A stretch of 64,000 nucleotides of DNA, from the NCBI GenBank assembly GCA_964625465.1, contig CAZVFD010000004.1, positions 1-64,000 of the forward strand. Direction: 5' to 3'. This DNA comes from CAZLFQ01 sp964625465 (GTDB taxonomy: Bacteria; Pseudomonadota; Alphaproteobacteria; Rickettsiales; Midichloriaceae). The translations under genes and the position numbers were made by a program. This document shows, piece after piece, positions 52,290 to 62,309 of this stretch. Position 1 is the first letter of the stretch. Every line of letters begins with the position of its first letter. The notes under the pieces were generated by a model. The model did no database searches. It was given only the letters and a program-made list of their open reading frames with translations, and had not been told where the DNA came from.

Positions 52290-53185
52290 AAAATTTATTT
52301 CTAACCTTGTTTCTAGTTCTTTTGCCAATTTTTTCTTATGCGGCAGGCGAAGAAAAAACAGGCGCTACATCGTCTCAAACTGAAGATAAAGTAGAGAGAT
52401 TGGAGAAAAGTATCAATGCTTTACAAAAGCAAATGTACTCACAAGGATCTGGCGAAGTTACAAGCACAGCACGTTTAAATGCCACTACCCTTGCCCAATT
52501 AGAAGAGATGAAAGAGCAGCTTAAAAGCTTGAGAGGTGATCTTGAACAGCTTCAATTTGACAACGCGCGTTTAAATGAAAAAATGGTGAAGTTTGCTGCC
52601 GACATGGAATTCAGATTCACTGAGCTTGAAAAAAATAAAGGCGCAGCTTCTAACAAGGATAAGGATATATTCGACGATATAGATGAAGAGCTTGATAACG
52701 ACTTAATTTTAAGTGAATCGGATTCAAAATCTAGAAATAAAAATGACAAAGAAGCCCCAACAAATGTAGACCCTCTTGTTGAAAAGAAATTAAAAGAAAA
52801 GAGCATGGAGGATAAATTTAAAGATGCCATGACTCTACTAAAACACAAAGACTATAAGGGAGCTAGAACTGCTCTTCAGGCCTTTGTTAAAGAGTTCCCA
52901 GATACTGATCAAGCTGGTAATGCTTACTATTGGATTGGAGAAACTTATTTCACACGTGCTGAATATGACAAAGCTGCTATTGAGTATCTAAAAGGATACC
53001 AAAGTAGTATCAGAGGTTCTAGAGCTGCCGATAACTTGTTAAAACTTGGTAAATCTATGGCTAAACTCGAAAAAAGAAAAGAAGCTTGCACGACTTTTGC
53101 TAAGATGAAGAAAGAGTTCCCAAATGCTGCAAATACACTTAAGAAGCAGTGTGATGAGGAGATGAAAAATCTTAGATGTAGCTAA
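52286..53185 (+). CDS. cpoB: CpoB (YbgF), cell division coordinator
   Basis: The protein is about 299 residues. The start is either ATG at 52286 (ATGA overlap with leuS) or 52280. It has a signal peptide (MKNLFLTLFLVLLPIFSYAA), then a long coiled coil (KVERLEKSINALQKQMYSQ to about 120), an acidic linker and a C-terminal TPR block: DAMTLLKHKDYKGARTALQA, YYWIGETYFTRAEYDKAAIEY, LLKLGKSMAKLEKRKEACTTF. CpoB is periplasmic and couples Tol-Pal outer-membrane constriction to PBP1B. In most bacteria it is in the tol-pal operon; here it follows leuS. Confidence 0.9.
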   Translation: MKNLFLTLFLVLLPIFSYAAGEEKTGATSSQTEDKVERLEKSINALQKQMYSQGSGEVTSTARLNATTLAQLEEMKEQLKSLRGDLEQLQFDNARLNEKMVKFAADMEFRFTELEKNKGAASNKDKDIFDDIDEELDNDLILSESDSKSRNKNDKEAPTNVDPLVEKKLKEKSMEDKFKDAMTLLKHKDYKGARTALQAFVKEFPDTDQAGNAYYWIGETYFTRAEYDKAAIEYLKGYQSSIRGSRAADNLLKLGKSMAKLEKRKEACTTFAKMKKEFPNAANTLKKQCDEEMKNLRCS

Positions 53186-53190
53186 CCCTC

Positions 53191-54420
53191 ATGAAATTGA
53201 TAAACGCAAAACTTCACCCCGATCGAATTGCGTATATACTGATATTTAACAACATGCTTTTTGCCATGGCGATGGATATTCATTTGCCGTCGATGCCCAT
53301 CATGGTCAAGGATTTAAACACCAATGAGTTTATGGTTCAACTCGTGCTAATACTCTTTGGGTTCGGCGCAATTTTTTCTAGGTTACTTTGGGGACCAATA
53401 AGCGATTTATACGGCAGAAGAAAAATAATGCTTCTGACTATTGGTATTCAAACAGTAGCACAGTTTTTTTGCTGTATAGCGCAGACAATTGAATCATTAA
53501 TAATTATTCGTGCGATCCAGTCTTTAGGCGCAGGAATTTCTTCTGTTCTAGCAACGGCTGTGATAGCTGATTTATATCAGCACAGAACCGAAAGAGCTAA
53601 GATTCTCGGCTTACTTGAGGTATCTTTTCCAATAGCATTTATAGCTGCACCAATTATTGGTGCAGTGTTGGTAGAGCTAACTCATGGTTGGCGTGCTAAT
53701 TTTGTTTTGATATTCTTCTTCGGCATTTTAGCATGGTATCTTGTATATAGGTTTATTCCAGAGACACACGTACACAAACAAAGTGAAAAAATTTCAATAT
53801 TATTCCGAACCTACTTCAAACTACTTCAGCACATCAAATTTGTTTCTTACAGTTCTATGGTAGGGCTTGTAGTAGCTGTTTACATGATGTTCGTAATAAA
53901 CGCCCCATTCATTTACATATCCGACTACGGACTTAGCGTTTCTACCTATGCGATTTACCAATTCATCCCTATGTTATTTAATATGTTTTCGGTGTTAATC
54001 TACAGAAACATAGTTAACTTATTTGGAATTTCGAAATGCGCGAGATACGGAATTAAGGCGCTAACTTGCTTAATCCCTTTTTACTTGTTGATTGGTCTCA
54101 TACCTTATCATTGGCCTCCTGAAGTCATTCTAAGTATAATTTGTGCTCAGTCAGCTATCGTGCCATTCATAATCCCTGGGTTCACCGCCAAAGCTTTAGA
54201 TAAATTCCCTGATGTTAAAGGCATGTCTTCTTCCGTTATTGGAAGTATAAGAACATTATTTATGTCTATAGGAATGCTATTTGGCAGCTATGTTGTAGGA
54301 AGCGAAGCAGCTGATTTATTCACAACTATGGGGCTGACTCTGGCATCAGTATCTCTAATTTACTGGATATTCCACGTAAAAGAATTTGGCACAGTGAGAA
54401 ACCAGCCAGTCAAACTATAA
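53191..54420 (+). CDS. MFS transporter, Bcr/CflA-type drug efflux
   Basis: The 409-residue protein has 12 membrane helices. It begins FNNMLFAMAMDIHLPSMPIM, the typical D-(M/I)-YLPS-type motif of the Bcr/CflA subfamily. LLWGPISDLYGRRKIML is the MFS motif A between helices 2 and 3, and AIQSLGAGISSVLATAVIAD matches helix 4 of the group. Relatives export drugs and small metabolites. It starts 5 bases after cpoB and probably shares its transcript. Confidence 0.9.
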   Translation: MKLINAKLHPDRIAYILIFNNMLFAMAMDIHLPSMPIMVKDLNTNEFMVQLVLILFGFGAIFSRLLWGPISDLYGRRKIMLLTIGIQTVAQFFCCIAQTIESLIIIRAIQSLGAGISSVLATAVIADLYQHRTERAKILGLLEVSFPIAFIAAPIIGAVLVELTHGWRANFVLIFFFGILAWYLVYRFIPETHVHKQSEKISILFRTYFKLLQHIKFVSYSSMVGLVVAVYMMFVINAPFIYISDYGLSVSTYAIYQFIPMLFNMFSVLIYRNIVNLFGISKCARYGIKALTCLIPFYLLIGLIPYHWPPEVILSIICAQSAIVPFIIPGFTAKALDKFPDVKGMSSSVIGSIRTLFMSIGMLFGSYVVGSEAADLFTTMGLTLASVSLIYWIFHVKEFGTVRNQPVKL

Positions 54421-55275
54421 CTCAGAGATTAATTGGCTAAAAAAGCTTGTATCTTTATGAGCAACTAACTCTGGCGTTGAATCAAGATGATCCACAATAT
54501 AGTCAATTCCATGCGATTCAAATGTATTGAATGCTATATCAAGCTTCTCCATAATTTTAAGCATCCTCTTAGTCTCATCGCTAGCAAGAAAACTGTGTGC
54601 AAACAAATTATAAATGCCTTGAAATATTGTGCAAACTTCATCCGACTTGTCACGAATTCTGTACACATCCCCAATCTGTTCATGAAGTAAATTAACCACA
54701 TTTGGCGCAGTATTAAACACAGCCATTTCTGCAGCAATAACTTTTGGGGAAAAATCAAAGTGGTTTTGTTCTATGTAGTTTTCTACTTTCTCTAATGCTC
54801 CTGGCGATTCGAAAACAAAGGACTTAGCATTTATGCCATGACCTTTTAAGTACGTGTGGGAAAGTTGGGCAAAAACAGCACCTAATGAATGTCCTGTAAG
54901 AATATAGGAATAACCACTATATTTATTAAGAAGATAATCTAAAAAAACAACTCCATCTTCCGTAAATTGTGTTGGAGTCTGCTTTAATACAACCTCTATA
55001 TCTGCAATAATATCCTGCAGTAAGCCTTTCTTATGAGGTTGCTTCAACTGGTTTACTCTCGTTCCGCTGTTAGCAACTAGTATTTCTTTTGTCCCGCTAT
55101 TCAGCATAGCAAAGCTTCTATAATGAAGGTCATTTGCCCCAAAAATCTCGTCAGATATCGCCACCAGTTTCCAATCAGTTGATATTGAATTTGCTAATTT
55201 TGTAAGGTCTCCTACTTTCTTAGCGTACGCAGTTGAGCAAAATTTTGCATAGGTCTTGATCTTCGAGACATCCAT
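54415..55275 (-). CDS. Class 3 lipase-like protein (alpha/beta hydrolase)
   Basis: The 286-residue protein has the nucleophile elbow YILTGHSLGAVFAQLSHTYL, with Ser130 in G-H-S-L-G, exactly the lipase class 3/Mbeg1-like pattern. SFAMLNSGTKEILVANSGT near 54-72 is the first strand and oxyanion loop, and FVFESPGALEKVENYI the strand after the elbow. The probable acid is in the VYRIRDKSDEV area and a His (GIDYIVDHLD) lies near the C-terminus. No signal peptide. Related lipases in Legionella and other intracellular bacteria are effectors acting on host membranes (family knowledge). Activity unproven. Confidence 0.78.
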   Translation of the reverse strand: MDVSKIKTYAKFCSTAYAKKVGDLTKLANSISTDWKLVAISDEIFGANDLHYRSFAMLNSGTKEILVANSGTRVNQLKQPHKKGLLQDIIADIEVVLKQTPTQFTEDGVVFLDYLLNKYSGYSYILTGHSLGAVFAQLSHTYLKGHGINAKSFVFESPGALEKVENYIEQNHFDFSPKVIAAEMAVFNTAPNVVNLLHEQIGDVYRIRDKSDEVCTIFQGIYNLFAHSFLASDETKRMLKIMEKLDIAFNTFESHGIDYIVDHLDSTPELVAHKDTSFFSQLISEL

Positions 55276-55333
55276 AATAAATAAACCATTTTAACTTAAC
55301 AAAACCACATAATAGCAATTATAAATAATAATT

Positions 55334-55355
55334 GATAGAATTTTCGAATTCTATC
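55334..55355. promoter_or_regulatory. 9-bp inverted repeat between the divergent lipase and DUF2339 genes
   Basis: GATAGAATT and AATTCTATC pair perfectly around a 4-base centre (TTCG on plus). The site lies about 60 bases from the lipase start and 37 from the DUF2339 start. It has no T-tract, so it is more likely an operator serving both directions than a terminator. Confidence 0.45.
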
Positions 55356-55391
55356 CAGTACCTTTATTAATAGATAACTTAGGACTTATAC

Positions 55392-57971
55392 GTGTTTAAT
55401 TTTTTTATTTTTTTTGCGATTTTTGCAATTGTATCGTTATTGCTACCTTGGGTATGCCTGTTCCAAATCAACTCCCTTAGAAATCGGGTTGATGAATTGA
55501 CCAAGAAACTGGCGTCTAAAACAAAGCATGTCCGAGAACTCATTGAAGAGGAGTCTCGCCCTGTTAATCCTATCACCAATGATTTTAACTTTTCAGAATT
55601 TGGAGTAGAGATTGAGAAAGCCCGTGTTGTCAAAGAACCAAAACACTCAACAAAAGAGAGCGACTCACCATCATTTGAATTCAACTTCAGCACCAACTGG
55701 TTTGTATGGCTTGGTGGAATAGCCATAGCTTTCGCCGCAGTATATTTTGTAAAGTATTCAATAGAGAATAATTTAGTATCCCCATTTGCTAGACTTATAA
55801 TGGGATTATTCTTTGGCGGCGCACTAATAATTGCCGGAAAACTTGTTCACAATCGTAAAGAAACAATTGCCAATGGTGAGAAAATCTCTCAAGCCTTGAT
55901 GGGTGCAGCTCTAATTGACTTCTATGCATGTTTTTATACAGGCAGTAATTTATTTGATCTGTTGCCGAGCTCAATCGGGTTTTTGGGCATGGCCGCCACT
56001 ACCCTATTGGCAATAGTCTACTCTGTAAGATTTGGAGCACCTATTGCGATTTTAGGTCTATTGGGAGGCTTCATAACTCCTGGATTATTTCATTCTGATG
56101 CGCCACAAGCATCATTGCTATTCGTCTATTTATTCTTCTTAGTCTGTGGTTTCATGGCGTTAGTCACTATTTTATCTTGGTGGTTTTTAGGAGTATTTAT
56201 AATTTTATTCTCATATATTTGGGTAGGGTTATGGCTATTCGACAGCTTCATACCTTCAGACACGATTTGGCTGTTTTTATTTATAATAGGTGTTTGTTTC
56301 GTCACTGCATTTGCAAATAAGGCTGAAAAAATAAAGAATGGGGCTCACTCCACTTTAAGCGCTATGACTTTGCTATTTGCTATATTAGGTGGCATAATCA
56401 TGCTGGGATTCGTCACCAAATACGGTGGAATGCGTATTGAGGATTGGATTTATTTTGGCTTCATTGTTCTATTTGCTTATGGATTCTCATATTTTGAACA
56501 AGGGAAATATGTCTTAATTCCTAGCATAGCAATGTTAGTTAACATCTTAATGATATTAACTTGGTGGTCAGAACCACAAGAAATGTTTTTCGTCATTCTT
56601 GCATTTAACATTTTATTCTCTCTTCCAGCTTTTATAGGCGCTTTTTCGCGAAACGATGCTCATTTATGGGCGATGCAAGGGATGGCAGCAAACATTGTTT
56701 ATTACTTATTGTCCTATTGGAAAACTTATTCCCATTTTCTATACATCAAAATGTTTTGGGGTATTTATGCTCTAGTTCTAGCTTTAATATCAATGCTGCT
56801 CCTAAATACTTTTGTTAAAAGAAAAGACCTCTATGCAAGAGAAGTTTACAAAAAAATACTCTCTGTGTTTGCTGTCGGAATAGTTACATTTGTAACCACC
56901 GCAATTTTTGTTGAGATCGATAGGAAATTCTTTCATTTGGTATTGGCAACAGAGATTTTAACTATAGCTTGGATAAACTCTCGACTAATACACATAGAAA
57001 TTTCCAGATACATTATTGCAATAATGCTTGTACTAATTTTTGTGTCACAGATAGATCATCTATATAAAATTGCTGGCAACTTTGTAACTTTCCAACTTAT
57101 GGGAGACGGTGTAATGTCTTATAAGTTAAATTTTCTAGATAGACCAATATTACATTATGGGTTTCAAGGCTTGTTACTAAGTATCGCCACTTATTTCTTA
57201 TTACTCGAAAAAGATTCGCGAACAGTACTTTTCACAGAAGGTTTTGCTGTACTATCAATAATGCTTGCAGGAACTCTAGCTATTAGTAACTTCTACTCGG
57301 TAGCTGATAGCTCAACAAATATCTTAGAACGAGGTTTAATTAATGGCTTCTGTATGGTGCTTGTACTTGGCCTTTTAATAATTAATAAACTAACTGACAG
57401 AAAGAGCCTAATCTATTGGGGCATCTTTATGACCTGTTATTTAGTATTCAGGGTAGTAATGCTAGAATATATTCATTTCAATCCTTATACCTACGCTCAG
57501 TTTATAGGCGGACTTCCACTGCTTAACAAACTATTCTTGAATTATGCAATACCAGTGATTTTTATCTCTGGCTTGATTTACAAGAGCGATCTCGCCAGTA
57601 ATGAAACTTTCAAAAAATATATGAGCTATTTTGTATTCGTGGGAAGCATGGTTTATATCAGTTTGTGCGTTAGACATTACTTCCATCCAGAATACTTAAA
57701 TACAGGAGAAATTGGTAATGCGGAGATGTATAGCTACTCTGCAGCATGGCTATTATTTGGAATTGGCCTTGCGTTCACGAGCGTATATTTAGGGCTAAGC
57801 CAATTAAGAATCGCCTCATTAGTAGTGATAGTTATAACTGTAGGTAAAGTATTCTTAGTAGATGCAAAAGAACTTGAAGGTTTATTAAGGGTACTATCAT
57901 TCCTTGGGTTAGGGGTCTCTCTGCTTGGACTAAGTTATTTTTACACAAGATTCCTGAGCATAAAAAAGTAA
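55392..57971 (+). CDS. DUF2339 polytopic membrane protein
   Basis: The 859-residue protein has an N-terminal membrane anchor (FNFFIFFAIFAIVSLLLPWV), a short coiled coil at about 28-55, a charged linker, and about 24 further membrane helices, the layout of DUF2339. The first membrane block after the linker reads WFVWLGGIAIAFAAVYFVKY, a near-invariant start of the domain, and GAALIDFYACFYTG and LGLLGGFITPGLFHSDAP follow. The role is unknown; the family is widespread in Gram-negative bacteria and in gut symbionts. The start codon is GTG without a clear ribosome site, so the exact N-terminus is uncertain. Confidence 0.87.
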   Translation: MFNFFIFFAIFAIVSLLLPWVCLFQINSLRNRVDELTKKLASKTKHVRELIEEESRPVNPITNDFNFSEFGVEIEKARVVKEPKHSTKESDSPSFEFNFSTNWFVWLGGIAIAFAAVYFVKYSIENNLVSPFARLIMGLFFGGALIIAGKLVHNRKETIANGEKISQALMGAALIDFYACFYTGSNLFDLLPSSIGFLGMAATTLLAIVYSVRFGAPIAILGLLGGFITPGLFHSDAPQASLLFVYLFFLVCGFMALVTILSWWFLGVFIILFSYIWVGLWLFDSFIPSDTIWLFLFIIGVCFVTAFANKAEKIKNGAHSTLSAMTLLFAILGGIIMLGFVTKYGGMRIEDWIYFGFIVLFAYGFSYFEQGKYVLIPSIAMLVNILMILTWWSEPQEMFFVILAFNILFSLPAFIGAFSRNDAHLWAMQGMAANIVYYLLSYWKTYSHFLYIKMFWGIYALVLALISMLLLNTFVKRKDLYAREVYKKILSVFAVGIVTFVTTAIFVEIDRKFFHLVLATEILTIAWINSRLIHIEISRYIIAIMLVLIFVSQIDHLYKIAGNFVTFQLMGDGVMSYKLNFLDRPILHYGFQGLLLSIATYFLLLEKDSRTVLFTEGFAVLSIMLAGTLAISNFYSVADSSTNILERGLINGFCMVLVLGLLIINKLTDRKSLIYWGIFMTCYLVFRVVMLEYIHFNPYTYAQFIGGLPLLNKLFLNYAIPVIFISGLIYKSDLASNETFKKYMSYFVFVGSMVYISLCVRHYFHPEYLNTGEIGNAEMYSYSAAWLLFGIGLAFTSVYLGLSQLRIASLVVIVITVGKVFLVDAKELEGLLRVLSFLGLGVSLLGLSYFYTRFLSIKK

Positions 57972-58022
57972 TTTGTATGGAATAAAGAATTATGCCATCA
58001 TTTTATAAGACTTAGGTATTAT

Positions 58023-58415
58023 ATGAACATAAAAGCTTTATTTACAGTATTAATAGTCCTATCTGGGTGCAGTTGTCGAAATCCTGAGATTAAGATAATT
58101 GATCCAATGAACCCAAAAACAGACCCTTTTTTGTCATGTAGCCAATTAAAATTCGCGCTTGCTGAAGCTGAATATTTCCTCAGAACTGCCGAGAGAAAAG
58201 AAGAAAAAACCGAAGCATATGCTGGCACTCCTTTTTGCTTGCTTTCAACGCAGTTTACAATAATTCAAGCACAGGAAGCAGCTAAAGATCGTATGGATTA
58301 TTTGAACACAGTAATGCAGCAAAAGAAATGCAGCGAAAATAAAGCATCTGCCCAAAAGATTCTTGAAAAAGATCTAGTGAAACTTCCTATAGAAAAAAAA
58401 TCAAACACTCAATAG
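58023..58415 (+). CDS. small lipoprotein, hypothetical
   Basis: The 130-residue protein has a type II signal peptide: a short basic start, hydrophobic core and the lipobox LSGC with the lipidated Cys16. The mature part is helical with four more cysteines (SCSQLKF, FCLLSTQ, KKCSEN) and charge-rich segments. No family is recognised. Its last codons overlap the convergent uvrB by 15 bases. It lies 51 bases after DUF2339. Confidence 0.7.
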   Translation: MNIKALFTVLIVLSGCSCRNPEIKIIDPMNPKTDPFLSCSQLKFALAEAEYFLRTAERKEEKTEAYAGTPFCLLSTQFTIIQAQEAAKDRMDYLNTVMQQKKCSENKASAQKILEKDLVKLPIEKKSNTQ

Positions 58416-60371
58416 TCCAGATTCTAAATTCTTAATCTGATCTCTAATCATTGCTGCTTTTTCGAAATCAAGATCGCTTGCTGCCTTTAACATTTCCTTG
58501 CGCAACTTGCCAATTTTCTTTTGCGCTTGTTCAGGAGATTCTATTTCTTCAATCGTCACATGGTCTTGCTCGTATACAGAGTGAAGAACATCAGCAATTG
58601 ATTTTTTTATACTCATTGGTGTTATGCCATGCTTCTCATTATAAGCTTTTTGGATATTTCGACGACGTTCTGTTTCAGCAAGCGAATCTTTTAATGAATC
58701 GGTCATTACATCAGCATATAAAATTACGCGGCCGTCGACGTTTCTTGCTGCTCTACCAATGGTTTGAATTAGAGAGGTTCTTGAGCGTAGGAAGCCTTCT
58801 TTATCTGCATCCAATATTGCAACAAGCCCACACTCTGGTATGTCTAGTCCTTCTCTAAGCAAGTTTACTCCTACTAAAATATCGTAAACACCTTTGCGCA
58901 GATCACGAATGATTTCGACGCGTTCTAACGTATCAATATCTGAATGCAAATATACAGCTTTTAAGTTTATTTCCTTTAGGTATTCGGTTAAATCTTCAGC
59001 CATTTTTTTGGTGAGTGTAGTAACTAAAATTCTATAGCCTTTTTCTACAGTTAGCTTCGCCTCGTTTAGTAAATCATCAACCTGTGTTGAGGCTGGGCGC
59101 ACTACACATTCTGGGTCAATTAGTCCAGTTGGGCGGATAATCTGCTCAATATATTCACCATTTGTATATGCCAACTCTTTAGCGCTTGGGGTAGCAGAAA
59201 CGAATATCGTTTGCGGACGCATTTGATCCCACTCCTCAAAACGAAGTGGGCGATTATCTAGTGCAGATGGTAATCTAAAGCCATATTCAACTAGCGTGCT
59301 TTTTCTAGCTCTATCGCCGTTATACATCCCACCAACTTGCGGGACTGTAACGTGGCTTTCATCTACAAAAAGAATTGCATCTTTTGGTAAATACTCAAAA
59401 AGTGTAGGTGGTGGCTGGCCTGTTGCACGCCCAGACAGATACCTAGAATAATTTTCAATACCCTTGCAGGCACCAGTTTCCATAATCATCTCTAAGTCAA
59501 ACTGTGTTCTCTGCTCAATCCTTTGGGCTTCAATTAACTTGTTGTGTTTTGTATACCAATTTACGCGCTGCTTCATCTCTTCTTTAATAAGCTTTATCGA
59601 TTGCTCAAGTGTAGGGCGCGGTGTGATGTAATGGCTGTTAGCGAATATAGTGATCTCATCCATTTTTTTGGTACGCTCGCCTGTTAATGGGTCAAACTCA
59701 TTGATGCTTTCAATTTCATTGCCGAAATAAGTAACTCGCCAAGCGCGGTCATTATAGTGCGAAGGATAAATATCTAGTGTATCACCACGCGCCCTAAAAG
59801 TTCCGCGCTTGAAATCTATATCGTTTCGTTTGTATTGCAAGTTTACTAGTTGCAACATTAAGTCATTACGTGGAACGGTTTGGCCAACGATGATTTTAAA
59901 AATCATTTTCAAATACCACTCAGGCGCACCTAGACCATAAATACATGAAACCGAAGCAACGACTATTACATCTCTTCTCTCCAAGAGTGCGCGGGTTGCA
60001 GAGTGCCTTAGTAAATCAATCTGTTCATTGATCTGCGAATCCTTTTCAATATAAACATCTCTATTTGGGATGTAAGCTTCTGGCTGATAGTAATCGTAAT
60101 ACGAAACAAAATACTCCACTGCATTTTCAGGAAAAAATGATTTCATCTCAGTGTATAACTGTGCAGCTAATGTTTTATTATGCGCCATGATAATTGCGGG
60201 TCTATCCACGCGCGCAATAGTGTGCGCCATAGAGAATGTCTTACCAGACCCTGTAACGCCCAATAGAACTTGGTTGCGCTTTTCAGCATTTAGTCCAGCA
60301 ACAAGTGCATCAACGGCCGCTGGCTGATCTCCTGCAAGTTCGAATTCCGATTTTAGTTTGAATAGTGCCAT
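58401..60371 (-). CDS. uvrB: UvrABC system protein B
   Basis: The 656-residue protein verifies DNA damage in nucleotide excision repair and loads UvrC. Motifs are Walker A GVTGSGKTFSMAH near 39-51, the YFVSYYDYYQPEAYIP beta-hairpin that clamps DNA, DESHV as the DExH box, the helicase VGVNLLREGLDIPE, and a C-terminal UVR domain (LRKEMLKAASDLDFEKAAMI). Full length. uvrA and uvrC are not here. Confidence 0.97.
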   Translation of the reverse strand: MALFKLKSEFELAGDQPAAVDALVAGLNAEKRNQVLLGVTGSGKTFSMAHTIARVDRPAIIMAHNKTLAAQLYTEMKSFFPENAVEYFVSYYDYYQPEAYIPNRDVYIEKDSQINEQIDLLRHSATRALLERRDVIVVASVSCIYGLGAPEWYLKMIFKIIVGQTVPRNDLMLQLVNLQYKRNDIDFKRGTFRARGDTLDIYPSHYNDRAWRVTYFGNEIESINEFDPLTGERTKKMDEITIFANSHYITPRPTLEQSIKLIKEEMKQRVNWYTKHNKLIEAQRIEQRTQFDLEMIMETGACKGIENYSRYLSGRATGQPPPTLFEYLPKDAILFVDESHVTVPQVGGMYNGDRARKSTLVEYGFRLPSALDNRPLRFEEWDQMRPQTIFVSATPSAKELAYTNGEYIEQIIRPTGLIDPECVVRPASTQVDDLLNEAKLTVEKGYRILVTTLTKKMAEDLTEYLKEINLKAVYLHSDIDTLERVEIIRDLRKGVYDILVGVNLLREGLDIPECGLVAILDADKEGFLRSRTSLIQTIGRAARNVDGRVILYADVMTDSLKDSLAETERRRNIQKAYNEKHGITPMSIKKSIADVLHSVYEQDHVTIEEIESPEQAQKKIGKLRKEMLKAASDLDFEKAAMIRDQIKNLESGLLSV

Positions 60372-60453
60372 GGCAGTATTTATAGCACATATACGCTTCT
60401 TTTACTATTTTCTTGTTTTAGATTAAGAGCTTTTACTAAAAAAATAAAACATA

Positions 60454-60482
60454 TTGACCGAGCACTTTGAAATAGGTATAAG
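60454..60482 (+). promoter_or_regulatory. sigma70 promoter of the 233-residue gene
   Basis: TTGACC (60454-60459), 17 bases, TATAAG (60477-60482), 30 bases before ATG, with GAGG in the leader. Confidence 0.75.
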
Positions 60483-60512
60483 ATTCCCAAAAAAAGGACT
60501 GAGGTAATCATC

Positions 60513-61214
60513 ATGAATCCTAAAGCCGCACAACTTTTAAATATTCTAGAGCAAAGAAAAAAATACATAGATTTTTATCATAAAGGTCTCAAGTCTATTT
60601 CTGAAAAGTTAGCAAAGAAAGAGCTATCAGTAGATGATGTATTCTCTTTTGAAAAAGAGTTAAAAGGTTTTTCACTGGAAGCTGATGGTACGTCAAGACC
60701 GATGTGGGAGATTCGGAAAATAGACTACAGCACAGCTTTTCCTTTAGTATATATAAATTCTAAAGAGGGTAATGCTAAGTACAAAGGAGAGCAACTTGCG
60801 GAAGATATTAAAGAACAATTACTTGATGCAATGAATAGTGGGGGTATGAACTTTATCGGAAGCGTATTATCAAGTGGCAAAGGGCTTCATCTTGGATCTG
60901 CTGTAAATATTGATGAAGACAACTTCATTCTAAATGGAAAACCATTTGATTTTTCTCATATTAAGCCGAAACAATATGATGTTGCCGCCTTTGATTTTTC
61001 AATTGAGCAAGATCATTTTGCTAATTTCTATACTCGCTTTCTCCGTGGAAGCATTGAGGAACGTGCTAAAAAAACAGCAGAAAAGCTAGTAGAAAAACAT
61101 AATGATCAAGTGGCCAAAGAGTTAGCTTTCTATGAAAGCGACAAACATTTAAAAGACCTTGAGTTTATTAAATGCTTAGCAAGCGATAGTTGTGATTGTA
61201 GTACATTTGGGTAG
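60513..61214 (+). CDS. hypothetical protein, 233 residues
   Basis: The soluble protein has an N-terminal coiled coil (ILEQRKKYIDFYHKGLKSIS to ~55), a central alpha/beta part (MWEIRKIDYSTAFPLVYINS, then MNFIGSVLSSGKGLHLG), and a helical C-terminus ending in cysteines (CLASDSCDCSTFG). No signal peptide, membrane helix or known motif. A near-perfect promoter and a GAGG site argue that it is expressed strongly. Function unknown; the Cys tail may bind metal or form disulfides. Confidence 0.65.
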   Translation: MNPKAAQLLNILEQRKKYIDFYHKGLKSISEKLAKKELSVDDVFSFEKELKGFSLEADGTSRPMWEIRKIDYSTAFPLVYINSKEGNAKYKGEQLAEDIKEQLLDAMNSGGMNFIGSVLSSGKGLHLGSAVNIDEDNFILNGKPFDFSHIKPKQYDVAAFDFSIEQDHFANFYTRFLRGSIEERAKKTAEKLVEKHNDQVAKELAFYESDKHLKDLEFIKCLASDSCDCSTFG

Positions 61215-61220
61215 ATCGGC

Positions 61221-62307
61221 TTACAAACCAGTCTTCTCCTCCAGCTTTAATATCTCAACTATTAGAAATATTTGCTCGGTTTGCCTCAAGATGGTTTGTA
61301 TATCTTCAATGAAGGTGGCTGGCTTCATTATAGAAGCGACCTGGAACAGGTCTTGATGATACTCGATCATCAAAAGCAACTGGTTTTGGAAAAAGCTGGC
61401 TTTTATGCCGTAACCACCAAACTCAGATTTCAGTTTTAATAACCTTTCCATAAAGCTTGTCGTTAGTAAATAACGAGCTTCAACTTGATCAGATGAGTAA
61501 ACTTCAAATTCTTTTTCAAATTTTGGATCCTCGAGTTTTACATTCTTTAAGTCAGTTGCTACATTTTTGAGCCAGTTGACAATGCTGCCTGCATCTTTAA
61601 GTACTATTGTTGAACCCTTAAAGTTTTTGTTCATGCTGAGAATTACAAATATGCCTTTAAAGATAATGTGCGTACTGTCATCGTCGCTACCACTGTTAAC
61701 TTGATTTAATCTTGTTTCATATAATTCAATGGTTACATTCTTATAATTCGTCTTGATATAGTCATCAGATACTTCCTCATCGAAACGCGGTATAATTCGA
61801 AATTTTTTCAACTCCTTGGCCGACAATGGGCTTTTGGCCTGATACACACAATCAGGCGAAATAAAATTGAAAATTAGAGGAAAGATCCTCTCCTTAACTT
61901 GGGCATTGTATTGTTTAGCTGGATAAGCTATCCAAACTACTGCACAAACCAACCCCGCAATACAGATCATTGCCCAGTTTTGCAGTTTATCAAACAAACC
62001 TGCTTCAGTATAAGAGAAAATACCAATGGCACTTATTACTGCTAGAATTAATAGGAAAGGCCCCATCTTAAAAGATCTAATTCTAATTTTATCCAAAGTC
62101 TCAATTCTATTTACTTCAAACTCTTTCACTAATGGCAAAATATGCTGGTCGTAATATGGGGCNNNNNNNNNNTAACATTTTACTGTGTAAACAATGAGTC
62201 CACCAATTTATCTTTTTTAAATATTCACTAATTGTTGCCCTGTTTTTGCTACTGGCAGCTCGTATAATTGCACTTGGAGACGTATTATTTATGGTAAAAT
62301 TGAACAT
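61221..62307 (-). CDS. DUF3137 membrane protein (split by a 10-N join)
   Basis: The protein has two close membrane helices (FLLILAVISAIGIFSYTEAG and NWAMICIAGLVCAVVWIAYP) and a cytoplasmic domain typical of DUF3137. The annotated short frame ends upstream at 62138, but the ORF is interrupted by the N run 62163-62172. Collapsing it joins the upstream frame starting at 62307, giving HSKML followed by APYYDQHILPLVKEFEV, the usual DUF3137 start. The rebuilt protein has about 358 residues. The ATG at 62307 is 2 bases after lemA, and an internal ATG (MLAPYY...) is an alternative start. DUF3137 usually accompanies LemA, as here. Confidence 0.78.
62163..62172. other. 10-N assembly join in the DUF3137 gene
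   Basis: Removing exactly these ten bases restores one open frame across both sides; with them, the frame is broken. No terminal overlap is visible. Confidence 0.75.
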
Positions 62308-62309
62308 AC

